Origin: Io17-Chloro-G2 sp034420695 | GTDB lineage: Bacteria; Chloroflexota; Dehalococcoidia; Lucifugimonadales; UBA3495 | NCBI GenBank assembly: GCA_034420695.1 | Contig: DAOULB010000034.1 | Coordinates: forward strand, 1-62,211 | Direction of reading: 5' to 3' | Length of the DNA: 62,211 nucleotides | Part shown: piece after piece, positions 33,474 through 42,526 of the stretch | How positions within the stretch are numbered: position 1 is the stretch's first letter | Layout of the letters: each line of letters starts with the position of its first letter | Program-made: the position numbers and the translations under genes | Notes under the pieces: model-generated | Databases searched by the model: none | The model's input: only the letters and a program-made list of their open reading frames with translations | What the model was told of the DNA's origin: nothing

Positions 33474-34993
33474 CAGGAGTCCTTCTCATACGTCCCGAAG
33501 GTGAATGCGAAAAGGCCGAAGTCCTTGGAATTGGAGCTCATCTGCAGCTTGTGACGCCACACCCAGCCGGGGTTTTCGAGTATGTTGTACATCCTGGGCT
33601 CGGTGACCATGATGTAGCTTTCCCCGTCGTCGCCTATTGTTACGTCCACGCCTTTGTTGTCAGCGGTCAGATAGTCGCCGTTCAATTTGACCCTGACCTT
33701 GTAGGGCCGCTCCGAGCCGGAGGTCAGCACCGCGTTAATGCTCCTGGCCGAGAAGACCAAGTTAATGGAATCCTTGTATCCCTGGGATTCACCGCCGTGC
33801 ATGACACTCTCCGGGCCTACCCGCCACGGCCCGTGGAAATACATCAGGTGCGGCCTGAGTTGTCCCGGCAGGGCAAAGTTCACGACTTCGTCAGGGGCCA
33901 AATAGTAAGCGTCCTGCCCCGCGTAGCCGCCCCGGCCATAGACCCGGTCGGGGAAATTCCGGTGGTACCCGGCATATAGTTCCCGGGTAAGTTCCGCTCG
34001 GTCGGAACTGAGGAAGTTCAAGTCCAGTTTTTGGTCCTTGGGAGGGGCGAATTTGTCCACCAGGATCTCAGCCCCGGCCTGCTTGAGAAGGTGCTGGATC
34101 ATTTCCTCCGTCTCTGCGTACCTTCCCTCGCCAAAGTGGGAGTAGCGGACGAATCCGTCCTTGTCGATCAGGTATTTGGCCGGCCAGTAGCGGTTGGAAT
34201 AATTGTTCCAAGTCCTGAAATCGTTGTCCAAGGCCACTGGCCAGATGATGCCGTCTTCCTCCGTGGCCTGCTTTACGTTGTCGAAGTTCTTTTCGAACTC
34301 GAACTCCGGGGCATGGATGCCCAGGATGACCAACCCGTCGTCGGCATAACGGGCGTTCCAGAGCTTCAGGAAGGGGTAAGTGCGAATGCAGTTGATGCAG
34401 GTGTAGGTCCAGAAGTCCACCAGCACCACCTTGCCGCGCAGTTGGGCCATGGTAAGGGGCTCGGAATTTATCCAGCCTACTATCCCTTCTATATCCGGCG
34501 CCCGGTCGCCCACGTTCCCGCCCACCGGGCCGGTGTAGTTGTCCTTGGTAGGGGGTATGGTCGGCGCCGCGGTGGGCGGCGCCTGGGTGGGTTCGGGAGT
34601 GTCCGCCGGCTGGGCCGTTGGCTCTTCGGGCGCCGCCGTCGCGACGATTTGCGCAGGGGCTTCGGGGGCGCTCTCCTGGGACTTGTCCTTCTCCATCATG
34701 GAGGTCTCCCCGGTCACCGCAGTCGCCGGGGTCTCGGCAATCACCGGGGCCTCCGCCGTGGCCGGGGTCTCATCGGTCTGTTGCACCACCGACGCAGGTT
34801 CCCCGGTTGGGGTCACCGCCTCCGTTGCAACTGCGGCTGCAGATTCAGATACCGGGGTCGATTCCATTGCTGTGGGCGCTTCCGTCGCCCTTTGCTGTTC
34901 GGCCGGAGCGGCGGTGCCGCAGGCCGTCAGAAGGATGAATGCCACAGCCAAGGCTGCTGGAAGAATGTAGGCCCGGACTGATTTAGTGACCAA
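33473..34993 (-). CDS. TlpA/DipZ-type thioredoxin-like lipoprotein (paralogue)
   Basis: A 506-residue paralogue of the protein encoded just downstream (32343). It has a lipoprotein signal (lipobox LTAC, Cys25), a long Thr/Ala/Pro/Glu linker (about 26-155), then the same domain pair: FWTYTCINCIRTYPFLKLW (Cys199-x-x-Cys202) and a jelly-roll ending MSSNSKDFGLFAFTFGTYEKDS. I start it at TTG 34993, six bases after GGGAG and right before the signal helix; the longer frame adds 46 implausible residues. First gene of a three-gene redox operon. Confidence 0.87.
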   Translation of the reverse strand: MVTKSVRAYILPAALAVAFILLTACGTAAPAEQQRATEAPTAMESTPVSESAAAVATEAVTPTGEPASVVQQTDETPATAEAPVIAETPATAVTGETSMMEKDKSQESAPEAPAQIVATAAPEEPTAQPADTPEPTQAPPTAAPTIPPTKDNYTGPVGGNVGDRAPDIEGIVGWINSEPLTMAQLRGKVVLVDFWTYTCINCIRTYPFLKLWNARYADDGLVILGIHAPEFEFEKNFDNVKQATEEDGIIWPVALDNDFRTWNNYSNRYWPAKYLIDKDGFVRYSHFGEGRYAETEEMIQHLLKQAGAEILVDKFAPPKDQKLDLNFLSSDRAELTRELYAGYHRNFPDRVYGRGGYAGQDAYYLAPDEVVNFALPGQLRPHLMYFHGPWRVGPESVMHGGESQGYKDSINLVFSARSINAVLTSGSERPYKVRVKLNGDYLTADNKGVDVTIGDDGESYIMVTEPRMYNILENPGWVWRHKLQMSSNSKDFGLFAFTFGTYEKDS

Positions 34994-35212
34994 AATGAAC
35001 TCCCGCCGCCAAAAGGATACTTGGAAAGCTGTTGGGTCAAGCCCACCGGGATAGCTAAAGAATCCGTTCAATACTACGCTCCCGGCTGTTGCTTGGATGC
35101 CCGACTTAACCCGCCCCGATGTGCTACCCACATTGGTATTGGAATGCTATTATGGAACCCGTTCCGCACTAGGGCTCAGAAAGGGGAATGAGCCCCTGAC
35201 CGGAGGTTCGGT

Positions 35213-36166
35213 TTGCAGGATACCACGACTCCTGCGGCAGTAGCCCGCCGGATTGTCGATAACGTGGCCCGGGTAATTGTCGGCAAGACCCCGGTAATCG
35301 AACAAGCCCTGGCCGCCCTTGTAGCCCAAGGCCACCTTCTTGTAGAAGACGTGCCCGGCGTGGGCAAGACTATGCTTGCCAAGAGCCTGGCTGTTTCCAT
35401 CGGCTGCACCTTCAAACGTATTCAGTTCACCCCCGACCTGCTTCCCAGCGATGTGTCGGGAATATCGGTCTACAATCAACACTCCGGCGAGTTCCAGTTC
35501 CGCCCCGGGCCGATATTGTCACAGGTTGTATTGGCCGACGAAATCAACCGGGCTACCCCAAAGACCCAGTCCGCCCTTTTGGAAGCCATGGAAGAGCTCC
35601 AAGTGACCGTAGATGGCGTCACTCATCATTTGGAGCAACCCTTCATCGTAATGGCCACTCAGAACCCCATTGAGTACGAGGGGACGTTCCCCCTTCCGGA
35701 AGCCCAGTTGGACCGTTTCCTGATGCGCATCAGCCTGGGATATCCGGAGTTCAATGAAGAGATGTCAATTATCGAGCTCCAGGAACAGACTCATCCGATT
35801 GAGTCCCTGGAGGCCGTGGCCACTCCCCGGGACGTCGTTGCCATCCAGGAGGCTGCCCGAAGCATCTACGTAGACTACACGGTGCGCCAGTACATTGTGC
35901 AGTTGGTTGAGGCCACCCGAGCCCACCGCGATGTTTCCTTGGGGGCGTCTCCCAGGGCTTCCCTGGGGCTGTTCCGGGCGTCCAGGGCCTTGGCCTTGGT
36001 ACAGAACCGGGACTACGTCATTCCCGACGACATCAAGGGCCTCGCCCCGTCGGTCACCGCCCACCGCCTAATCTTGTCTTCCTCCGCTCGTATGCGGGGC
36101 GTTAGAAGCGCCGACGTGATTCAGGACCTCCTCTCTCAAGTCGCCGTTCCGGGAGTGCCTCGGTAG
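35213..36166 (+). CDS. MoxR-type AAA ATPase
   Basis: A 317-residue MoxR ATPase: Walker A VPGVGKT at about 47-53, Walker B VVLADEINRATPKTQSALLEAMEE, sensor ATQNPIEYEGTFPLPEAQLDRF, and a C-terminal lid. MoxR proteins act as chaperones in assembling enzymes or exported complexes, and the MoxR-DUF58-transglutaminase set is a standard operon in many phyla. Start is TTG with GGAGG eight bases upstream. Starts the operon; DUF58 follows after 135 bases. Confidence 0.93.
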   Translation: MQDTTTPAAVARRIVDNVARVIVGKTPVIEQALAALVAQGHLLVEDVPGVGKTMLAKSLAVSIGCTFKRIQFTPDLLPSDVSGISVYNQHSGEFQFRPGPILSQVVLADEINRATPKTQSALLEAMEELQVTVDGVTHHLEQPFIVMATQNPIEYEGTFPLPEAQLDRFLMRISLGYPEFNEEMSIIELQEQTHPIESLEAVATPRDVVAIQEAARSIYVDYTVRQYIVQLVEATRAHRDVSLGASPRASLGLFRASRALALVQNRDYVIPDDIKGLAPSVTAHRLILSSSARMRGVRSADVIQDLLSQVAVPGVPR

Positions 36167-36301
36167 CTGGTAGCCGCCTCCGGATAGGCCGGCGCGGCAG
36201 CCTCTTACGGGACTCCCAAACAAACGCTTCGTAAGACCCCGCCCCGGACAAAGACCCGGACGCCCCGGCACAGGGATGTGTTTCGACAGGAGCAATAGAC
36301 T

Positions 36302-37558
36302 TTGAACAAGCGAACCCTGGGGATTGGAATCCTGCTTTTGGTGGTAGGCTTCTACACCTTTGGCACCGGGTTCACCTTCTTCTTTCACTTCTTCTACGCG
36401 CTGCTCCTCTTGCTGGCGCTGGGCTTCGCTTGGGCTTGGTTGAACCTCCAGGGCTTGGACGTGCGTCTTATCAGGAACGCCACCAGGGGACAGGTGGGCG
36501 GTTACCTGGAAGCCCGGATCGAAGTATCCAATCGTACCCGAATGCCCAAGTCCTGGTTGGAAATATCAGAAGTAACCGATCTGCCGGTAGAGTCCCCCGG
36601 CAAGGGCTTGGCCTTGGTGAAGCAACAGAACCGCACTTGGCGCATCGAGACCTACCTCACCCGCCGCGGCGTGTTCAAGACCGGGCAAGTCCAAGTGATT
36701 AGCCAGGACCCGTTTGGCCTTTTCGTGCTGCGGCGCAACTACTTGGAACCCCAGGAGTACATTGTGGTCCCGGCCACCCACCCTTTGCCCGACCTGCATC
36801 CCCAGCTTGGCAGCCTCCCGGTGGACGGCAGGCACACCAAGTCTTGGGACCAAGTGACCACCGACGTTTCCACCGTGCGCGAATACGCCTATGGCGACAG
36901 CTACCGCCGGATACACTGGCCCTACACCGCCCGGATGAACTCCCTGATGGTAAAGGAATTCGATGTGGGCATATCGGCCGAGAGCTGGGTGGTGTTGGAC
37001 ATGCAGCAGGGGGCCCACTACGGCGCGGCCCCGGCCAATACCGAAGAATTGTCCGTAACCGTGGCTGCTTCCCTGGTTAGCCGCATATATGAGCTCTCCC
37101 TTCCGGTGGGACTTGCCTGCAACGGTGAGTTCAACTATGTAGTCCGCCCCGACAGCAGCCCTGAAAACCTGGGCCATCTCATGGAGACCCTGGCAGCCGT
37201 CAAGGCTCTGGGCCAAACACCGGCGGAGCGGTTCCTGTATGAACTGCGTCCCAACCTCAGCAGGTACAGCACCCTAGTGCTGGTGACGCCCTCATTGGAC
37301 ACGGCTTGGGTCCCTGCCCTGAACGCACTGAGACGCCAGGGAGTTAGAGTGGCGGCGGTCCTTATCGACTCCAAGAGCTTTGGCAATGCCAGGGCCGACG
37401 TCAACATACCCTTGGCAGCGGCCTTGAGAAACGAGATCCCCTGCTTCATGGTAAAGGCGGGACAAGACCTGAACGCAGCCCTCGCCTTCCCTTTAACTTG
37501 GGAGGGAGAGACCGAGCCCAGTCCGGATACCAGCGTCTTGTCCGGGACTTCGGCATGA
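36302..37558 (+). CDS. DUF58 protein, two N-terminal membrane segments
   Basis: A 418-residue protein: membrane segments at about 5-20 and 22-42, a strand-rich domain, then the DUF58 core DGRHTKSWDQVTTDVSTVREYAYGDSYRRIHWPYTARMNSLMVKEF (about 177-222) and a von-Willebrand-like fold. It is the usual second partner of MoxR. Start TTG with AGGAGC upstream. Its stop overlaps the next start (ATGA). Confidence 0.9.
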   Translation: MNKRTLGIGILLLVVGFYTFGTGFTFFFHFFYALLLLLALGFAWAWLNLQGLDVRLIRNATRGQVGGYLEARIEVSNRTRMPKSWLEISEVTDLPVESPGKGLALVKQQNRTWRIETYLTRRGVFKTGQVQVISQDPFGLFVLRRNYLEPQEYIVVPATHPLPDLHPQLGSLPVDGRHTKSWDQVTTDVSTVREYAYGDSYRRIHWPYTARMNSLMVKEFDVGISAESWVVLDMQQGAHYGAAPANTEELSVTVAASLVSRIYELSLPVGLACNGEFNYVVRPDSSPENLGHLMETLAAVKALGQTPAERFLYELRPNLSRYSTLVLVTPSLDTAWVPALNALRRQGVRVAAVLIDSKSFGNARADVNIPLAAALRNEIPCFMVKAGQDLNAALAFPLTWEGETEPSPDTSVLSGTSA

Positions 37559-40080
37559 CTCCCGCCGCCTTGGCCCAAACTCTGGCCCTGCCCTGGCGTA
37601 TTGACTATGACGCCTTGGTAGAACAGGCCCTGCGGTTCAACCGCGTACTGCGCCCTTACGACGGATGGCTGGCGGCGGGATTGCTGACCCTGAACCTAAT
37701 GGTGGTAGTCTGGTCGGTTGAGTCCGCCAACTGGGTCCCCACTCCCAGCCTGGCATTTGTGATGCTGCTGGCTGCCCTGTGCGGCTTCGTCGTCTCCCGG
37801 CTGCCCATCTGGGGACTTGTGGCCCTTCCCTTGGGCTTGGTGGTCGGGATGTTGGTAGTGGTATGGCAACTGGTGTCCTTCCAACACGAGGATGTTGCCC
37901 TTGCCAACTCGGCCGAACTGCTGGAACGGCTGGGCCTGTGGGCGCAGGCAGCCCACGACGGAGCCATCAACATAGACCCCATACCATTCGCCTTTGCCCT
38001 GCTGGCGTTAACCTGGCTGGTCGGCCTGCTGGGGGCCTGGATGTTTGTCCGGCACCGCCACTTTTGGGGAGTTTTCATCCTGGGTGGAGCGGGCCTGCTA
38101 TCCAACCTGACTTACCTGCCGCCCAACACCAATGTCCTGCTGTGGATATACCTGTTCACTGCCCTCATCCTTGTGGCCAGGGTGCAATCTGTGCGCCGCC
38201 GCAAGCGTTGGGAAGAGCGGAACTTGGTCTACGACGGCCACTTGGGAATCCTCTCCTTTGCCGACAGCTCTCTGGTGGCCGCGGTAGTGTTGATGCTGGC
38301 TTTCTTTGCCATCCCCAAGGGAGACCAGTGGGGCCCTGCCAACTCCATCTATGAAGGACTCCGTGCGCCGATGGCAACCTGGGAGGAGGACTTCAACAGG
38401 CTCTTCGCCGGCCTGCCGGCTCGCCGGGCAATGGGATACAGAATATGGGGCGACACTATGCCCTTTCACGGCACCATCAATCCCACAACCGTTCCGGTCT
38501 TGCAGGTGCAGTCCCCGATGCCCATGTACCTGAAGGGGCGCAGTTACGATACCTACACCTCCAAGGGCTGGATGACAAAAGACACCAGGCTGGAGGGGCT
38601 GTATTGGAAGCCCTCCTTCAGCCACTCCGCTGCCTACCAGGAGATCACGGAAGTAGAGTACGTGGTAAATCCCAACTACTCCTCCCGCACCCTCTTCTCC
38701 AGCGGTAGAGTGACCGGGTCCAGCCTCGCGATTGAGATAGAGACCTATGACTCGCCAGTTTATATCCTGAACATCGCCGGAGCAGTTGGCGCCAGCAACC
38801 TTCCCCCGTTGCTACAGCGGGCGGCCCAAGACGTTTCCAACATCTTGGCAGAAACCGGCGGCCGGGCTACCGATTTCGCCATCGCCGGGAAGCTGCCGGG
38901 CGAGTTCTCATTGCTGGAAGTGCGAAGAGAGAATGGTCTTGCCCAGGAACTGGTTCTGGCCGAAAAGATTGCCGCCGATCCCGACGTGCTTTCGGTCAGG
39001 AGCTCAAAGGGAAAGAACGACTCCGGAGACCCCTACTTGGTTACCTCCCAAGTGTCAGTGGCCAAACCTGAGCTCCTCCGCACCGCAGGAACCGACTATC
39101 CCACTTGGGCCTTGGTCAAGTACACCCAGTTGCCATCTTCCCTTCCCCCTCGGGTGCGCGAACTGTCTGCTATCCTGACGGAAGAGGAAGATAATCCCTA
39201 CGACAAGGCCAAGGCTGTTGAAACTTTTCTGAGGGGCATGACCTACAACCTGGAAATAGACCCTCCGCCCTTCGGCGCTGACGGGGTGGACTATTTCCTT
39301 TTCGAGTCCAAAGAAGGCTACAGCGAGTATTTCGGCTCTGCGATGGCAGTTATGCTTCGCTCTGTCGGCATACCGGCGCGCATGATCAGCGGCTATTCCA
39401 CCGGTGACAAAGTTCCCGACGAGGACATTTACATTGTCAGGGACAGCCATAGCCACGGCTGGGTTGAAGTGTTTTTCCCCAATTACGGCTGGATTCCCTT
39501 TGAACCCACACCGGGACGGGCCCTGCCCATCAATTACGTTCAAGACCCCTCAGACACCCCCGTCGTGGTAGTGGACAGCTCCGGGGAAGAGCCTTTGATC
39601 CTCTGCGAAGAGGACTTTGAAGAGTGTGAGGAGGAAGAGTTTCCGGCCGAGGCCGCCGAATTCCCGGTCGATTCCGGCGTGACACAGGGACTCCGGCAAG
39701 CGGCTCCTTGGCTGCTGTCCCTGCTGGGCATCGCCGCTATAATCGCAGCCGGCGCCCGGTTCTTCTGGATGAAGGTCATGGAGCCGTCCCGTAACCCGGA
39801 GACTCTCTTCCGCAGACTTGGACTGCTGGGCCGCTTGAATTCATTGGGACCCAAGCCCCACGAGACTCCCTACCAGTTTGGAAACCGCTTGGGGGAGGCC
39901 TTGCCGGAGCTGGAAGGGTCCTGCTCCCTGGTCGTCGACCGCTACGTCGAATGGAAGTACGGCAAGAAGGACCTGAGCCGGGAACAAACCGATGGCATGA
40001 TCCAAGCTTGGCTGTCCCTTCGCAAGCCGTTACTGCTCCGAATATTCAGACCCAGGAATCCCCAAAGGGCGGTAACCTGA
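37555..40080 (+). CDS. Transglutaminase-like membrane protein with Ser in place of the catalytic Cys
   Basis: An 841-residue TgpA-type protein (DUF3488/transglutaminase/DUF4129 layout): about seven N-terminal membrane segments (about 45-260), an extracytoplasmic part with the transglutaminase-like domain (about 535-660), one more membrane helix (about 710-735) and a cytoplasmic DUF4129 tail. In the transglutaminase core the segment GYSEYFGSAMAVMLRSVGIPARMISGY has Ser590 where the family has Cys; His634 (SHGWVEV) is present and Glu650 (FEPTPG) is at the Asp position. Start ATG at 37555 overlaps the DUF58 stop. Likely role: with MoxR and DUF58 in envelope protein handling. Confidence 0.88.
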   Translation: MTPAALAQTLALPWRIDYDALVEQALRFNRVLRPYDGWLAAGLLTLNLMVVVWSVESANWVPTPSLAFVMLLAALCGFVVSRLPIWGLVALPLGLVVGMLVVVWQLVSFQHEDVALANSAELLERLGLWAQAAHDGAINIDPIPFAFALLALTWLVGLLGAWMFVRHRHFWGVFILGGAGLLSNLTYLPPNTNVLLWIYLFTALILVARVQSVRRRKRWEERNLVYDGHLGILSFADSSLVAAVVLMLAFFAIPKGDQWGPANSIYEGLRAPMATWEEDFNRLFAGLPARRAMGYRIWGDTMPFHGTINPTTVPVLQVQSPMPMYLKGRSYDTYTSKGWMTKDTRLEGLYWKPSFSHSAAYQEITEVEYVVNPNYSSRTLFSSGRVTGSSLAIEIETYDSPVYILNIAGAVGASNLPPLLQRAAQDVSNILAETGGRATDFAIAGKLPGEFSLLEVRRENGLAQELVLAEKIAADPDVLSVRSSKGKNDSGDPYLVTSQVSVAKPELLRTAGTDYPTWALVKYTQLPSSLPPRVRELSAILTEEEDNPYDKAKAVETFLRGMTYNLEIDPPPFGADGVDYFLFESKEGYSEYFGSAMAVMLRSVGIPARMISGYSTGDKVPDEDIYIVRDSHSHGWVEVFFPNYGWIPFEPTPGRALPINYVQDPSDTPVVVVDSSGEEPLILCEEDFEECEEEEFPAEAAEFPVDSGVTQGLRQAAPWLLSLLGIAAIIAAGARFFWMKVMEPSRNPETLFRRLGLLGRLNSLGPKPHETPYQFGNRLGEALPELEGSCSLVVDRYVEWKYGKKDLSREQTDGMIQAWLSLRKPLLLRIFRPRNPQRAVT

Positions 40081-40102
40081 GGGTGACGTGAGAGGAAAAA
40101 CC

Positions 40103-40627
40103 GTGACCTCAATTGAGTATCACCTGTTTGAGACCCCGGTTGGCTGGGTTGCGCTGCTGGGCAGTTCCAAGGGGCTCCAGCGATTGAACCTGAAACCCAG
40201 CCCTCAAGAAGCCTTGGAAGACTTCGGGGAAGTGCCTCAAGCCGGCGCCTCGGACTCCGGTTGGTTTGTTCCAATCCAGAGATGCGTTGAACGGTACCTG
40301 GCAGGTGAGATGGATGCTCTAAACGAGATCGACTTGGACTTGGAGGAAGTTCCTCCGTTCTTTAGAGCAGCCTGGGAGGCGTGTCGCAGCATTCCCTTTG
40401 GGGAAACGAGGACCTACGGATGGCTGGCTGCCCAAGCAGGGAATCCCTTGGCCGTACGCGCTGCGGGGCAGGCAATGGCCAAAAACCGCTGGCCCCTGAT
40501 AATCCCATGCCACCGTGTAATAGGCAGCGACGGCGGCCTTCACGGCTATGGCGCCGGCGGCCTCGAAGTTAAGGCTCGCCTCCTGGAGATGGAGCGCGGC
40601 GCCGCTCTTCAGCATCAGGACTCTTGA
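40103..40627 (+). CDS. ogt: Methylated-DNA--protein-cysteine methyltransferase
   Basis: A 174-residue alkyltransferase that removes methyl groups from O6-methylguanine. The C-terminal domain is complete: FGETRTYGWLAAQAGNPLAVRAAGQAMAKNRWPLIIPCHRVIGSDGGLHGYGAG, with acceptor Cys136 in PCHRV. I prefer the GTG at 40103 (GAGG seven bases upstream) over the GTG at 40088. It lies 22 bases after the transglutaminase gene and may be co-transcribed. A short tandem repeat follows the stop. Confidence 0.92.
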   Translation: MTSIEYHLFETPVGWVALLGSSKGLQRLNLKPSPQEALEDFGEVPQAGASDSGWFVPIQRCVERYLAGEMDALNEIDLDLEEVPPFFRAAWEACRSIPFGETRTYGWLAAQAGNPLAVRAAGQAMAKNRWPLIIPCHRVIGSDGGLHGYGAGGLEVKARLLEMERGAALQHQDS

Positions 40628-40681
40628 GCCAAGTTTACTGAGCCAAGTTTACTGAGCCAGGTTTACTGAGCCAAGTTTACT
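40626..40681. repeat. Tandem repeat, four 14-base units
   Basis: GAGCCAAGTTTACT is repeated four times (one A-to-G change in unit 3), with a decayed fifth (GAATTAGGTTTCC). It starts on the stop codon of ogt and runs to 18 bases before the ribosome site of the next gene. Confidence 0.85.
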
Positions 40682-40711
40682 GAATTAGGTTTCCATACCG
40701 GAGGAATAGCC

Positions 40712-41587
40712 TTGACCAACTTTAACCCGGCAGTTGAGAGCCCTGCCGAATCCTGGGCCCAAATTGGAGAGCTCCACGTCCGCTATTTGGACTGGGGCGG
40801 CGATGCTGCCCCTATTTTGGCTTTGCACGGCTTGGCCTCATCCGCCCATTGGTACGACATCGTGGCCCCAATGCTTCGGGAACACGGGAGGATAATCGCG
40901 CCCGACCAGAGGGGACATGGCCAGAGCACCCAGGCCGCTTCCGGCTACGACTGGCAGACCGTGGCTTCCGATGCGGTCGGCCTGATGGACCACTTGGGAT
41001 TCGACAAGGCCACCGTTTTGGGTCATTCCTGGGGAGGCAACGTGGCCTCCAACCTGGCGGCGAAATTCCCGGAACGCGTGGAAAAGCTGGTGTTAATTGA
41101 CGGCGGGTTCGTGGGCCGCCGCAATCAGCCGGGCGCCACTTGGGAGTCTTTTAGGGACCGCGTCCGCCCACGGGACGTTACCGGCACCAGGGAGGAATTC
41201 CTGGACCGCCTCCGGGTCCAACTGGCCGAGTGTTGGAGCAGCGAACTGGAGCGTATCGTCCAGACAATGGTTTATGAGGATGACAACGGCCAGATACAGG
41301 ACATCCTCCGCCCCGAAAACCACGCCCAAGTCATCCGGGCCATGTGGGACGAACCCCCTTCGGTTACCCTGCCCTTGGTGCAATGTCCTGTGCTGCTGGT
41401 GCCTGCGGGTCCCAGGCCGGAGCGGGCCGGGTCCGAGTTTGCTCAGATGCGGGCGGAGATGGTGGAGATGGCGTCAAAGGCCATAAAAGACTGCCGGGTG
41501 CATTGGATTCCCAACACGATGCACGATATCGGCTACCACAAGCCCAGGGAGTTAGCCGACGTCATTATCGAGTTTCTTACCGGCTAG
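40712..41587 (+). CDS. Alpha/beta hydrolase
   Basis: A 291-residue alpha/beta hydrolase with LALHGLASSAHWYD, PDQRGHGQS and the nucleophile Ser106 in TVLGHSWGGNVASNLA; the His is in WIPNTMHDIGYHKP. Similar to epoxide-hydrolase/haloperoxidase-type members; no substrate can be named. Start TTG at 40712 with GGAGGAATAGCC upstream. Only distantly similar to the hydrolase at 15481. Confidence 0.88.
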   Translation: MTNFNPAVESPAESWAQIGELHVRYLDWGGDAAPILALHGLASSAHWYDIVAPMLREHGRIIAPDQRGHGQSTQAASGYDWQTVASDAVGLMDHLGFDKATVLGHSWGGNVASNLAAKFPERVEKLVLIDGGFVGRRNQPGATWESFRDRVRPRDVTGTREEFLDRLRVQLAECWSSELERIVQTMVYEDDNGQIQDILRPENHAQVIRAMWDEPPSVTLPLVQCPVLLVPAGPRPERAGSEFAQMRAEMVEMASKAIKDCRVHWIPNTMHDIGYHKPRELADVIIEFLTG

Positions 41588-41662
41588 CCTCCAGGAGAGC
41601 AGCCGCCACGCGCCGGTTTCCAATTCCCCGTCCGCGCCGTTGCAGGGCGCCGGGAGTAGCGC

Positions 41663-42481
41663 CTACTTGCGGCAGATGTAGAGGCCCCAGCCCAATTCCC
41701 TGTTATCCACCGCCCGGGCCGTTTCCAGGTAGGCGTTGGTCAGCCACTCGTAGTGCTCGGCGTGCTCTCCCCCGTTCTTGGGCGTGCGGTCGGCCAGCCG
41801 CAGGTAGCTTTTCTTCAGGTGCTGCGACAGGTCTTGGGCTTCCAGAATCTCGAAGCCCTTCTCCTTCAGCGCCTGCTGGTACGAGTCGAAGCTGTAAGGC
41901 GTGTCATAAAGAAGCCGGTCATACACGAACTTCTGGGCATCGGCGCTGATGTTGGGCTGTGGCTTGATCAAGTCGTCAAACACCAGTATCCCGCCCTTTT
42001 CCAACACCCGGTACGCCTCTGACAAGACTGCTTCTTTGTCGGGCACATGGTAAATGACAGCCTGGCTCCAAACGTGAGAGAACGCCCCATCCTCAAAGGG
42101 CAGCTCCGTAGCCGATGCTTTCTCGAACGCCAGCAGGTCCCGGGCCGGCTTATCCAGTTCCGCCATGGCATCCAGGGCATTCTGCACCCGCACCCCGCTG
42201 AGGTCTATACCGGTAACCCGGCAGTTCAGGTGGTTGCTGAGCCAGATGGCGGTGGTGCCGTTTCCACAACCTAAGTCCAGCACCCGGGACGAACTTTGAA
42301 TTCGCCCCTTCTTGACCATCGTGGCGTCAAGGTTGGCGCACGCTTTCAGAAAGTCGTCCCCGGTCGTCTCGTCGAACAACCCCCAATGCACACTCCCATC
42401 CTCATCCCAGACAGACCGGTAGATCTCATCTTCAGCGTCGTAATATTGCTCGGTTTCCAGCTCGCTGAATCGGGAGGTCAT
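41663..42481 (-). CDS. SAM-dependent methyltransferase
   Basis: A 272-residue class I methyltransferase: motif I SRVLDLGCGNGTTAIWL (about 65-81), acidic residue in VTGIDLSGVRVQNA, motif IV FSHVWSQAVIYHVPDK, and the GGILVFDDLIKP strand. Resembles the glycine-sarcosine or ubiquinone/tocopherol-type methyltransferases, but the acceptor is unknown. It lies 45 bases downstream of a second, different methyltransferase gene on the same strand. Confidence 0.9.
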   Translation of the reverse strand: MTSRFSELETEQYYDAEDEIYRSVWDEDGSVHWGLFDETTGDDFLKACANLDATMVKKGRIQSSSRVLDLGCGNGTTAIWLSNHLNCRVTGIDLSGVRVQNALDAMAELDKPARDLLAFEKASATELPFEDGAFSHVWSQAVIYHVPDKEAVLSEAYRVLEKGGILVFDDLIKPQPNISADAQKFVYDRLLYDTPYSFDSYQQALKEKGFEILEAQDLSQHLKKSYLRLADRTPKNGGEHAEHYEWLTNAYLETARAVDNRELGWGLYICRK

Positions 42482-42526
42482 TAAGCAGCTCCTTTTAAGA
42501 AAAGTCTGGGGTTGGTCTTTCCGGGC

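Noticed and set aside
34031..34981. Long plus-strand frame of 316 codons, Gly/Arg-rich
   Set aside because: It is the antisense shadow of the redox lipoprotein gene with its Ala/Pro/Thr linker; composition is artefactual and there is no family match.
40626..40681. CRISPR array
   Set aside because: Units are 14 bases with no spacers and no cas genes; it is a simple tandem repeat.
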